From: Bacteroidales bacterium
GTDB taxonomy: Bacteria > Bacteroidota > Bacteroidia > Bacteroidales > UBA3663
Direction of reading: 5' to 3'
Length of the DNA stretch: 43,687 bases
NCBI GenBank assembly: GCA_017548545.1
Contig: JAFYZW010000026.1
Location: forward strand, 35,440-79,126
Shown here: positions 35,263 to 42,018 of the stretch, piece by piece
Position numbering within the stretch: the first letter of the stretch is position 1
Layout: each line of letters starts with the position of its first letter
Translations under genes and position numbers: made by a program
The notes under the pieces: model-generated
What the model saw: the letters and a program-made list of their open reading frames with translations, nothing else
What the model was told of the DNA's origin: nothing
Databases searched by the model: none

Positions 35263-36813
35263 CTAGAACACAATAGCCTCATAGACATATAGCTCGGCAT
35301 TCTTCCACCCATCCCATCCAATGCCGGCCTTTTCAGCGGAGCAGTGCGAGACGAACTCCTCCTTGGACCAGTTCACCTCGTCAGCCACCTGGGGCAGATA
35401 GGTGCCCGAACGCCAGCCCTTGCGGATATAGATGCCATGCTTGCCGAGCACGAATTCGTCGAGGCTCTTGATGCGCCGCATTGGCGTGAGCACCGAAATC
35501 TCGATGTCGATGTCGTCAAGCTCTGACTCCCGCACGCTGTTAAAACGTGGATCCTCGAAGGCTGCAGCCCTCGCCATTTGGGCCACTATCTCACCCAGAG
35601 TATGATCTTCGCCAAAATGTCCGATGCAGCCCCTCAGCCTTCCCTGCTTGTGCAGGCTCACAAAAGCGCCACATTTCATCTTCAAGGTTGGGGAGAGATT
35701 CTCCGGTTTGTAGGTCTTGCCATAGAACGAAAGGCGAATGGATTCGTACGCAATCTTCTTGAGCATAGCCTTGTCATCATCCGACAACTGAAATCCCGAT
35801 GTCTCAGGATTACCCTCGTCTTTTGCCCCCTCCCCTTGAGGGGAGGGCTGGGGAGAGGCCTCCCTTTCCTCAAATGCAGGCACGGTAGGCACACGTGCGC
35901 CCTTCTCTTCCCTCGTAAAGGCGAAGGCATGATAACCCACCACGCGATCATGTCCGCCATAATCCGAATCACCCGAATTGCAGTAGCGGATGTGATGTAT
36001 CTGTATTCCCTTGCTATCCTCGCACATCATCAGGAGCACGGCGATGGCCGCCTCTCCACAGGCACTGGTGGCCAGATTGCGGATGCCCAAGTTCTCGTTC
36101 TTCTCAAGCGCCTCGATGAACTTCATGACGCTGCCCGTCTTGATGGCATCACCCGTGGCACCATCCACCTTCTGTGCATCCTTGTACGAAGGATAGTGTG
36201 AGAAGTCGCTGCTGATCACGAAGAGGTTCTTCTCGTTGAAGTATGGCAACAGGGCTTCAGCAATCTCCTGCAGTTTCTGCCAATTCTGCGTCGCAATGAC
36301 GATGGGCACGATGGGAGGCATCTCCTTGAAATGTCCCTGCAGCAAAGGGAGTTGTACCTCCAGGCAATGCTCCTTGTTGTGCGCACGCTCATCGCAGGTA
36401 AAGATGGTGTTCGACGAGATGATCTGCTGTCCGAGTTCCTTATCCACCTTCACATTTCCCAAGGGTGTATTGTAAGCGTCGTATTCCGCTCCTACCGAAG
36501 CCTTGTCGAGATAGACATGATGACTGGGGCCCAGCAGGAAGATGTGTTCATACTGGGTAGCAGGATCGATGCAGCTGAAAGCCGAGGCTGCTGTCGCTCC
36601 CGAGAATACATATCCTGCATGAGGCACGATGACAGCCTGCACACGCGGCATCGGCCGAATGTCCTTGCATGCTTCGAAACAATTGTTGACATCGGCAAGC
36701 AGTTGTTTCTGACTGCCTGCGTAGAATTGTCCAGCCACAGCCGGACGTCTGATCTTGCCTTCCATAGTAGTCGTAATTAAAAGAATGAACAATGTGAAGA
36801 GCCACTTTTTCAT
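35263..36813 (-). CDS. Memo-AMMECR1 fusion protein (AmmeMemoRadiSam proteins B and A)
   Basis: A 516-residue fusion. Residues 1-19 look like a signal peptide or membrane anchor (MKKWLFTLFILLITTTMEG), unexpected for these families. The Memo domain (about 21-300) keeps the metal-site residues known from human MEMO1: PHAGY (His65), GPSHH (His98/99) and SACG (Cys252). A linker (about 310-345) contains ASPQPSPQGEG, encoded by a palindromic repeat. The AMMECR1 domain (about 345-516) has the hallmark RLRGCIGHF (Cys396) and a late WSKEEFVSHCSAEKAG. Biochemical role unknown. It likely shares a transcript with amrS. The ATG at 36813 is chosen over 36822 because it starts the signal-like segment cleanly. 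Confidence 0.9.
   Translation of the reverse strand: MKKWLFTLFILLITTTMEGKIRRPAVAGQFYAGSQKQLLADVNNCFEACKDIRPMPRVQAVIVPHAGYVFSGATAASAFSCIDPATQYEHIFLLGPSHHVYLDKASVGAEYDAYNTPLGNVKVDKELGQQIISSNTIFTCDERAHNKEHCLEVQLPLLQGHFKEMPPIVPIVIATQNWQKLQEIAEALLPYFNEKNLFVISSDFSHYPSYKDAQKVDGATGDAIKTGSVMKFIEALEKNENLGIRNLATSACGEAAIAVLLMMCEDSKGIQIHHIRYCNSGDSDYGGHDRVVGYHAFAFTREEKGARVPTVPAFEEREASPQPSPQGEGAKDEGNPETSGFQLSDDDKAMLKKIAYESIRLSFYGKTYKPENLSPTLKMKCGAFVSLHKQGRLRGCIGHFGEDHTLGEIVAQMARAAAFEDPRFNSVRESELDDIDIEISVLTPMRRIKSLDEFVLGKHGIYIRKGWRSGTYLPQVADEVNWSKEEFVSHCSAEKAGIGWDGWKNAELYVYEAIVF
35818..35860 (-). repeat. Palindromic GC-rich repeat inside the Memo-AMMECR1 gene
   Basis: CCCTCCCC (35828-35835), TTGA and GGGGAGGG (35840-35847) form a perfect 8-bp palindrome, flanked by GGGGAGAGG-type bases. 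Read in the gene it encodes SPQPSPQGEG. It resembles the GC-rich hairpin at 41351-41408 in this window. It sits exactly in the interdomain linker and keeps the frame. Confidence 0.65.
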
Positions 36814-36846
36814 GTGCTGCAACGCTTAATATTGGTTATTCGAGTG

Positions 36847-36877
36847 CAAATATAACATAAATTTCCGTTCAATGCAA
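36847..36877 (-). promoter_or_regulatory. Promoter of the AmmeMemoRadiSam genes
   Basis: On the minus strand TTG (36875-36877), a 20-nt spacer and TATATTTG (36847-36854) give a full consensus match. The ATG at 36813 is 33 nt downstream. Confidence 0.78.
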
Positions 36878-36917
36878 ACAATTTTGGGATAAATTTGTTA
36901 AAAACAAACCAAATTAT

Positions 36918-36948
36918 TTGGATTCATAAAGAATTATTCTTATATTTG
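36918..36948 (+). promoter_or_regulatory. Promoter of the small gene at 37033
   Basis: TTG (36918-36920), a 20-nt spacer and TATATTTG (36941-36948) match the consensus fully. It is divergent from, and 40 nt away from, the promoter of the Memo-AMMECR1 gene. Confidence 0.75.
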
Positions 36949-37032
36949 CACCGCATAATACATGATTAACAAACCTAAATACCGTCCGTTCAGTACCAGT
37001 CAGCAACGGACACTATATTAAATTAAAGTAAC

Positions 37033-37278
37033 ATGGAAAATCGAATAGGATGGGTTCCTCTTGGCTTAGCCACGGGATTCATTTTTTCAAAGTTAGGTAA
37101 AACACCTACACAGAGAGTCGGAAAACTTGAAATGTCTCGTACCAACAACCGATACATCTATCGCTACACCCCCGACTACGTCAGATACCTGACAGTCGAG
37201 ACCGGCGAATGGCAGTTCGGTAATTCCTCTTTTAATGCAAAAGCTGGCGACTTCTACCTGAATGTCCCTTTCACATGA
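37033..37278 (+). CDS. Small protein of unknown function (81 aa)
   Basis: An 81-residue reading frame framed by a full consensus promoter (36918-36948) and a strong terminator (37327-37356), so the transcript is likely real. The protein starts MENRIGWVPLGLATGFIFSK and contains YRYTPDYVRYLTVETGEW. It has no clear signal peptide and I recognise no family. If the frame is wrong, the region could instead produce a non-coding RNA of about 390 nt. Confidence 0.5.
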   Translation: MENRIGWVPLGLATGFIFSKLGKTPTQRVGKLEMSRTNNRYIYRYTPDYVRYLTVETGEWQFGNSSFNAKAGDFYLNVPFT

Positions 37279-37326
37279 CAAGCTTTCCCCTATCAGCCTA
37301 ATCCATTTAGTTAAGTTATAACAGAA

Positions 37327-37356
37327 ACTCCCGCCAAAAAGGTGGGAGTTTTTTTG
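37327..37356 (+). terminator. Rho-independent terminator
   Basis: ACTCCCGCC (37327-37335) and GGTGGGAGT (37341-37349) pair over 9 bp with one G:T pair around a 5-nt AAAAA loop, followed by seven T's in a row. It ends the small gene transcript. Confidence 0.85.
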
Positions 37357-37359
37357 TAC

Positions 37360-37636
37360 TTATTGTACAATCATCACCACCGACTCGCCCGCCTGCAGCT
37401 CTAAGACGAAGCGTCCGACTGCGTCCTTGTGGATCTCTCTCTCTTCTCCACTTGTGGTATAAAACACCGATAGTTCAGCCTCCTTGGTTTTGAACACGAC
37501 ACGCCGTGCCTGCTCGGCAACATTGGCCAGTCTCCGCCGCTTTCCATGCTTCAATCAGTATATCATTGGAAACCTGCGAGAAGAGACTGATGCTCGAAAA
37601 TAGAGCCAAAAAGGGAAGAATAAATTTGCTTTTCAT
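37360..37636 (-). pseudogene. Remnant of a secreted protein gene (deletion and frameshift)
   Basis: From the ATG at 37636 the minus strand encodes a signal peptide (MKSKFILPFLALFSSISLFS, then QVSNDILIEAWKAAE) but this frame stops after about 50 codons. A second frame, ending at 37360, reads ARRVVFKTKEAELSVFYTTS and then GRFVLELQAGESVVMIVQ, which resembles the extreme carboxy terminus of a glycoside hydrolase. The two frames overlap and differ by one base. I read this as the two ends of a larger exported enzyme joined by an internal deletion. A good promoter remains upstream. A genuine small gene with a frameshift is the alternative. Confidence 0.5.
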
Positions 37637-37659
37637 TATCGTCAGCTTTCTTGTAGAGG

Positions 37660-37689
37660 CAAAGATAAGACTTTCTTAACACAATCCAA
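37660..37689 (-). promoter_or_regulatory. Promoter upstream of the gene remnant
   Basis: On the minus strand TTG (37687-37689), 19 nt, then TATCTTTG (37660-37667). It lies 24 nt before the ATG of the remnant, so the decayed gene still has an intact core promoter. Confidence 0.6.
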
Positions 37690-37705
37690 AAAAAATATAG
37701 AAAAT

Positions 37706-38320
37706 TTATTCTTCCCAGATGTTCTTCCACTCGTTTTCACACGATTTAGTGATAGGATTTCCAAAATGGGTTTTATTTTTGGGGGAGAATTCTGGTTTCC
37801 CTTCCAACCAGCTAATATTAAAACCCGCAGGTGCAGTCATTTTTAACTTTTCGTTTTTATGAAAAACATTTACGTAATAGTCATGTGCAATATAAATCAA
37901 CTCAACGACCATACTTCTTGACAAAATGAAATAACGGTAGGTGTTTTTGTTTGTTATTTTATCCTTACTTACATTTACGAAGACATATGGTCCTTTTACC
38001 ATTCTCCAAAGATAATTCTTGTTGCATGCTTCTTTAAGACTAAATCCGACAGGAATATTGTTTTCAAAAGACGTCTTGACTTGAATTAGTGAGATCGATG
38101 GTTTCCATCCTTTTTCATAGCTCTCAATTGCGTTGTTCTTTATGCATATGAGATCTATAGATTTATAGTTTATAATAGAACAATTAGCATTGAATGCATC
38201 CCAACCTTGTTCCATCAGATTTACGGCAACCAAGTTTTCACCAATTGCACCTAATCGTGCTTTTTCTGACTGTTTCTCGCTCCTTTCGTTATAGTTTTTT
38301 TCATTGCTTTTTGTTTCCAT
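37706..38320 (-). CDS. Putative PD-(D/E)XK-fold nuclease-like protein
   Basis: A 204-residue protein. After a charged amino terminus, residues about 20-85 show the layout of the PD-(D/E)XK nuclease fold: a helix with Glu28 (RLGAIGENLVAVNLMEQGW), a strand with Asp56 (SIDLICIK) and a strand with the QVK variant of ExK (SLIQVKTS, Gln80 and Lys82). Such domains occur in restriction enzymes and in mobile-element proteins; the exact function cannot be named. The rest is strand-rich with many Lys and Asn. It follows the 358-aa gene by 37 nt in the same direction and looks AT-richer than the polysaccharide locus. Confidence 0.55.
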   Translation of the reverse strand: METKSNEKNYNERSEKQSEKARLGAIGENLVAVNLMEQGWDAFNANCSIINYKSIDLICIKNNAIESYEKGWKPSISLIQVKTSFENNIPVGFSLKEACNKNYLWRMVKGPYVFVNVSKDKITNKNTYRYFILSRSMVVELIYIAHDYYVNVFHKNEKLKMTAPAGFNISWLEGKPEFSPKNKTHFGNPITKSCENEWKNIWEE

Positions 38321-38357
38321 AGCGATAATGTTTTAGCGTTATTGATTGTCTTTATCG

Positions 38358-39434
38358 TTAATCTTTTCCTACACACTCGTCAAGACCAATTTGCCAAAAT
38401 ATCCATCCTGGCAATACCACATTGGGGATGTTGTATGAGAACCAATCTTGGAACATGAGGGCAATAGTAGAAAGGTTGTCATTTGGTATTTCTAAACCTC
38501 GAACAAAGTCACATAGAACGAAAGTGGTTTCCGGATGATTATGGGCATATAGTAGGAACTTTTTGATAACGGGTTCCATCGTTTTCAGATAGTTATGCCA
38601 GTTGTTTATCATAATCTCATAGCACTCTCCTTTATACTTTTGAGGGAGGTTGTCGCAAAATACCACGTAACCTGGTGTGCCATCGTCAAAAGGCGAATTA
38701 CCTCTGAAATAAGCGACTACACATCCATCCTGAATCGCCTCATTTATTGTATCTGTATAGATTCTTCGTTTGGGTTTTGTCAGCGTAAGACCATCTGCAA
38801 AGACAGGCTCTTCCATTGCAGTCTTGGCTCTCTCTTTCACTTCTTCTGGACTCATTCCATTCTGGAAAAATGAATTCCTTGGCCAGTCAAAGGCATAAAG
38901 GTCAAAATGTTCAAATTGCTTGCGACTGATTCCACTGAACACAGATCCTTCTTTATGCCACGTGAGACCAGGTCTGTATTGTGATTCGCAATTATCGCCT
39001 GCCAACCCTGGAATTGTGGGATGAAAATACCGCACGTACGATGTTACATGATTATCCAAATCAGTTACTATGTCTCCTGTAAAGATAGGTCGATTTTGAT
39101 TGTCCAGTATCCTTGTATCTATGCCTGCATAAATAACGGAGACTGTGGACCAAAGGGTATGGGAAAGAATACCAGGACGATGAAATCGGGTGTATTCTTC
39201 ATCGTCTGTAATCAACATCATCACACCATTATCGTCGAAGTAGAAATGACCGAATCTGGTAAATTTATACCTCCCGAGAGGGTCGATATACCGAACTTCC
39301 CTACCTTCAAGCTTCAGATACAAATTATCAAAATTTAGAATAAAATGATGAGGGCGTTCATGAATTTCAATGATTTCATTTCTATGACGATAGCATAGCC
39401 TTCGAATGCCTTCATAGCTAAAATCGTTTTCCAT
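38358..39434 (-). CDS. Unknown protein with YopX-like and A1S_2505-like segments
   Basis: A 358-residue protein I cannot assign with confidence. Residues about 100-125 (IYAGIDTRILDNQNRPIFTG then DIVTDLD) resemble the YopX domain found in phage proteins. The last 120 residues, with YAHNHPETTFVLCDFVRGLE, then STIALMFQDW and NVVLPGWIFW, follow the layout of the small phage-associated A1S_2505 family (HPE..F...GLxxxxxxxIAxxF....NVxLP). A fusion of two phage-type modules is the simplest reading. No signal peptide or membrane helix. It forms an apparent operon with the nuclease-like gene and has a promoter at 39511-39542. Confidence 0.5.
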   Translation of the reverse strand: MENDFSYEGIRRLCYRHRNEIIEIHERPHHFILNFDNLYLKLEGREVRYIDPLGRYKFTRFGHFYFDDNGVMMLITDDEEYTRFHRPGILSHTLWSTVSVIYAGIDTRILDNQNRPIFTGDIVTDLDNHVTSYVRYFHPTIPGLAGDNCESQYRPGLTWHKEGSVFSGISRKQFEHFDLYAFDWPRNSFFQNGMSPEEVKERAKTAMEEPVFADGLTLTKPKRRIYTDTINEAIQDGCVVAYFRGNSPFDDGTPGYVVFCDNLPQKYKGECYEIMINNWHNYLKTMEPVIKKFLLYAHNHPETTFVLCDFVRGLEIPNDNLSTIALMFQDWFSYNIPNVVLPGWIFWQIGLDECVGKD

Positions 39435-39510
39435 AACTTATAGATATTTGTCGTACATTCTTTTTGTGCCATTCTGTGGCAGAGGTTTCATTTTTTATGT
39501 GTTTCCAAGG

Positions 39511-39542
39511 CAAAAGTAATACTTAATCTACGATTACACCAA
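39511..39542 (-). promoter_or_regulatory. Promoter of the YopX-like/nuclease-like gene pair
   Basis: On the minus strand TTG (39540-39542), a 21-nt spacer and TACTTTTG (39511-39518) match the consensus. The ATG at 39434 is 77 nt downstream. Confidence 0.65.
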
Positions 39543-39660
39543 TTTTGGAGCTGTTTTTTCCTTATCTGAGTATCTTCTACTTCCATCTCATTCTAGTTTG
39601 CCACTTTTAATTTGCATTATTATCATACGTCCTCAAACTCTCTCCAAATCCCAACAATGT

Positions 39661-40030
39661 CCGGAAAATGGACAAATTTGGACAAAATTGGACAAATTTG
39701 GACAGTGCCAATTTTCGATTTCGTAACTTTGCAGCGAAAAGGGAATGAGGCATTGCCATGTCATAGCTGGACATAAATGGACACAAATGGACATAGATGG
39801 ACAAAGCTGGACACTGCCAAATTTCTTTTCCGTAACTTTGCATCGTGAAAAAGCAATTTGCTGAAAGGTGACAAATAGTGACAAAAGGTGACAAAAGGTG
39901 ACAGTGCCAAATTTCCTTTTCGTAACTTTGCAGCGAGAAAAAGCATTGTCCCGAAAACCGACAAAAACTGACAAAAACCGACAAAACCCGACAGTGCCAA
40001 ATTTCCTTTTCGTAACTTTGCAACGAGAAA
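39661..40030 (+). repeat. Array of four promoter-like modules with 10-bp-phased GACA ladders
   Basis: Four modules each consist of a ladder of GACA words exactly 10 bp apart and a conserved block ending TTTCGTAACTTTGCA. GACA starts at 39671/681/691/701; 39770/780/790/800/810; 39870/880/890/900; and 39960/970/980/990. In every module TAACTTTG starts 23 bp after the last GACA (39724, 39833, 39923, 40013). That is the same start-to-start distance as TTG to TAnnTTTG in the full promoters of this window. The bases before GACA differ by module: GG, GG, GT, then CC or CT. The block from GACAGTGCC to TAACTTTGCA is identical in modules 3 and 4. Minus-strand frames through it are repeat translations, not genes. 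Confidence 0.85.
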
Positions 40031-40156
40031 TTAATGGTCGCACAGCTCAAAATTATATAAAAATTGAATTAAAAAATTTTAAGAAGAAAGGGACGAAATT
40101 GACCACAACTATTTTGGTACAATCTTCCTTTGATAATTTTAAAACTAATTTTCTTA

Positions 40157-40164
40157 TAATTTTG
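40157..40164 (+). promoter_or_regulatory. Candidate -7 element just upstream of the orphan gene at 40191
   Basis: TAATTTTG fits TAnnTTTG and is followed by AGCGCAGCGA, similar to the GCAGCGA after the array modules. A TTG stands 24 nt upstream (40130-40132), longer than the normal spacer. The ATG is 27 nt downstream. Confidence 0.4.
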
Positions 40165-40190
40165 AGCGCAGCGACCCAAAATAAAAACCA

Positions 40191-41057
40191 ATGAGACCAA
40201 GAGTACTGACAATGGACTACATCAACGTGCCGATGGCACTGCTGCAGGAGGTCAAGGAAGACCCCTTGCAGTGGAGCCTCGTCGCCCTCAGTGTAGCCAT
40301 GAAGTGCCTTAGTCCCAGCAGCACATACATCTTCACCAGTGAGAAGAAATTCCGCAGAGGCTTCCACCTCGGCTACACCAAGGCACGAAATCTCCTCGAT
40401 GCCATCCGCGAAGGCAACAACCTGTTCCAGATGACAACTTGTGCCAACGGCAGGACGATCATCGTAGCCCACTCGCTGAAGAAGATGTACGCCTCCAAGG
40501 TCATCCTCAAGGACGGACGCAAGAGCCTTGAGATGGTCGTAGGAAAGGTAAGGTGCTGCACCCGCGAAAACCTCCACGTCACAGAAATCGAAAGCGAGAT
40601 GCGCCAACTGCTTCTCCTGACCAACATCAGTGCCAAGACCTACGCCGACGAGTTACAATCGAAGGGGCTTCCCCTCACGGGAAGTGCTTCTCATGCGGCA
40701 AAGACCATCTTGTCAGTGAACTACCTGGCCAAGGCAACAGGACGCAGCCCTCGCACCGTCAGTCGAATGACCAAGACTGCCCGTCAGCAGCGTGTGATCA
40801 GTGTCATCCAGTATCCGCTCGTCCGGTGCTGCGATGACATACTCCACACCCTGCCACCCGACTTAGTCGGCAAGGTCATCCGCATCGGATTCTTCGGCTT
40901 CACTCGCCGCTGCAACGACTACCAACTCCTCTCGTGGGACTGGCGCCATCGTTTCCAGCACATTCTCTACGCCCATCGTCGCCGTCTGACTCAAAACCTC
41001 GTCCTCCGTTATGGCGAGGTCCTGAGCCAGACCGATCTCCACGCTCTCTATGATTAA
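40191..41057 (+). CDS. Orphan protein with two helix-turn-helix-like segments
   Basis: A 288-residue basic protein without signal peptide or membrane helix. An amino-terminal segment (about residues 26-80: LQWSLVALSVAMKC, then FRRGFHLGYTKARNLLDAIR) looks like a winged helix. A second segment (about 178-206: VNYLAKATGRSPRTVSRMTK) reads like a helix-turn-helix with a recognition helix. The end is Arg-rich. I do not recognise the family; DNA-binding regulators and replication-initiator-type proteins both fit. It lies downstream of, and in line with, the GACA array, the last module of which is 170 nt away, so it may be controlled by or bind to that array. The base composition is GC-richer than the flanking intergenic DNA. 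Confidence 0.65.
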   Translation: MRPRVLTMDYINVPMALLQEVKEDPLQWSLVALSVAMKCLSPSSTYIFTSEKKFRRGFHLGYTKARNLLDAIREGNNLFQMTTCANGRTIIVAHSLKKMYASKVILKDGRKSLEMVVGKVRCCTRENLHVTEIESEMRQLLLLTNISAKTYADELQSKGLPLTGSASHAAKTILSVNYLAKATGRSPRTVSRMTKTARQQRVISVIQYPLVRCCDDILHTLPPDLVGKVIRIGFFGFTRRCNDYQLLSWDWRHRFQHILYAHRRRLTQNLVLRYGEVLSQTDLHALYD

Positions 41058-41089
41058 GGAAGGGTAGACAAGAACTCGACAAGCAGACA

Positions 41090-41120
41090 TTGTTAATTGT
41101 TAATTATTAATTGTTAATTG
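41090..41120. repeat. AT-rich TTGTTAATT simple repeat
   Basis: The unit TTGTTAATT or its variant ATTGTTAATT occurs repeatedly with an inverted central TTAATTATTAATT, giving a near-palindromic 31-bp run. It lies 33 nt past the stop of the orphan gene. It may form a weak AT hairpin; no function is evident. Confidence 0.6.
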
Positions 41121-41184
41121 CTCTCGGGTCCACTTTGTCATCCTATAAATAAACGAAGGGTCTAGAAGAGGGAGTAAGACGATA

Positions 41185-41467
41185 TTTTATCACGAATTTG
41201 AGAATTAAAGAATTGACTGTGTAGAAGTTGACTCTCGATAACAGTTCGACAGATAAAGACTGCTTGACATAAAAAATCGATAATTCGCTAATTCGTGATA
41301 AGAAGGAAGAGAAAGAGGATAGCGAGACAAATTCTCCTGAAGGAAATAGTCGGGGCTTTTAGCCCCCCTACCCCCCCTCAAAGGGGGGCGGGGTAGGCTA
41401 AGCCCCACTAAGACTATTTCCAAGAGAATTTGTAGAGCATTCGATAATTCACAAATTAGTGATAAAA
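41185..41467. repeat. Nested inverted-repeat (hairpin) element
   Basis: A 23-bp end (41185-41207) recurs inverted at 41445-41467 with 21 of 23 matches. A third related copy, in the same direction as the right end, lies at about 41277-41302. Inside are arms ACAAATTCTCCTGAAGGAAATAGTC-like (41327-41351) and GACTATTTCCAAGAGAATTTGT (41412-41433, split by a small indel), then GGGGCTTTTAGCC against GGCTAAGCCCC, and a core CCCCCC-TCAAA-GGGGGG (41372-41388). No gene is encoded. It looks like a non-autonomous, MITE-like element filling the gap 41058-41501 between two orphan regulator genes. Confidence 0.65.
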
Positions 41468-41501
41468 ACAATTATTATTAACCCATTAACACCAAAACAG
41501 T

Positions 41502-41990
41502 ATGATTTTCATCAAACAAATCACCACAGTTGAGGAGCTCTGGAACACGGCAGGGGCTCCCACCGGACAGATTGCCGTCGATGCCATCGTCGATTATGTC
41601 AAGCGAGTAAACAGTCATTCCGCACAAAAAGTCGCCTTCTACCGGAACGTCGATCAGCGTTTCCTGAACGAGACGATGAAGCTGTTCGTGGGCGTCAGCC
41701 TCAAGGAGTTCATCATGCAGTGGCGTATGCGCCAGGCTCTCGATCTGCTCGATGACGAGAACCTCTCGGTCGAGGAGGTGGCACGTCGCTGCGGATTCCG
41801 ACGTGAGAAGAACCTCATCGCTGCCATCCACACCCGTTTCGGCACCACCCCGTACGCCTATCGCAACGGCTCCGTCCTCCGCAACGGCAACTACCGGTTC
41901 AACCAGGAGAAGCATCAGCGAAAGAGCATCATCGAGAATGCCGAAAAACTTCGCTCCCGCAATGAGAAACCCGCTCCGAAAGAGGAATGA
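41502..41990 (+). CDS. Short AraC-type helix-turn-helix protein
   Basis: A 162-residue protein consisting mostly of an AraC/XylS-type DNA-binding domain (about residues 45-130), with FVGVSLKEFIMQWRMRQALD, LSVEEVARRCGFRREKNLIA and HTRFGTTPYAYR. The first 45 residues are too short for the usual sensor or effector domain, and the last 30 are a charged tail. It is thus a stand-alone DNA-binding unit, not a classical sugar-responsive AraC. The target is unknown. It sits between the hairpin element and the 42-bp array, whose first unit starts 29 nt past the stop codon. Confidence 0.8.
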   Translation: MIFIKQITTVEELWNTAGAPTGQIAVDAIVDYVKRVNSHSAQKVAFYRNVDQRFLNETMKLFVGVSLKEFIMQWRMRQALDLLDDENLSVEEVARRCGFRREKNLIAAIHTRFGTTPYAYRNGSVLRNGNYRFNQEKHQRKSIIENAEKLRSRNEKPAPKEE

Positions 41991-42018
41991 CCCATCTCCA
42001 ACGTCACCATGACCTTTC

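Noticed and set aside
39607..40050. Two overlapping minus-strand frames of 136-147 residues through the GACA array
   Set aside because: Both are translations of the repeat modules (recurring SYEKEIWHC or KVTKRKFGTV) in different frames; two frames open over the same repeat and neither has a promoter or family likeness.
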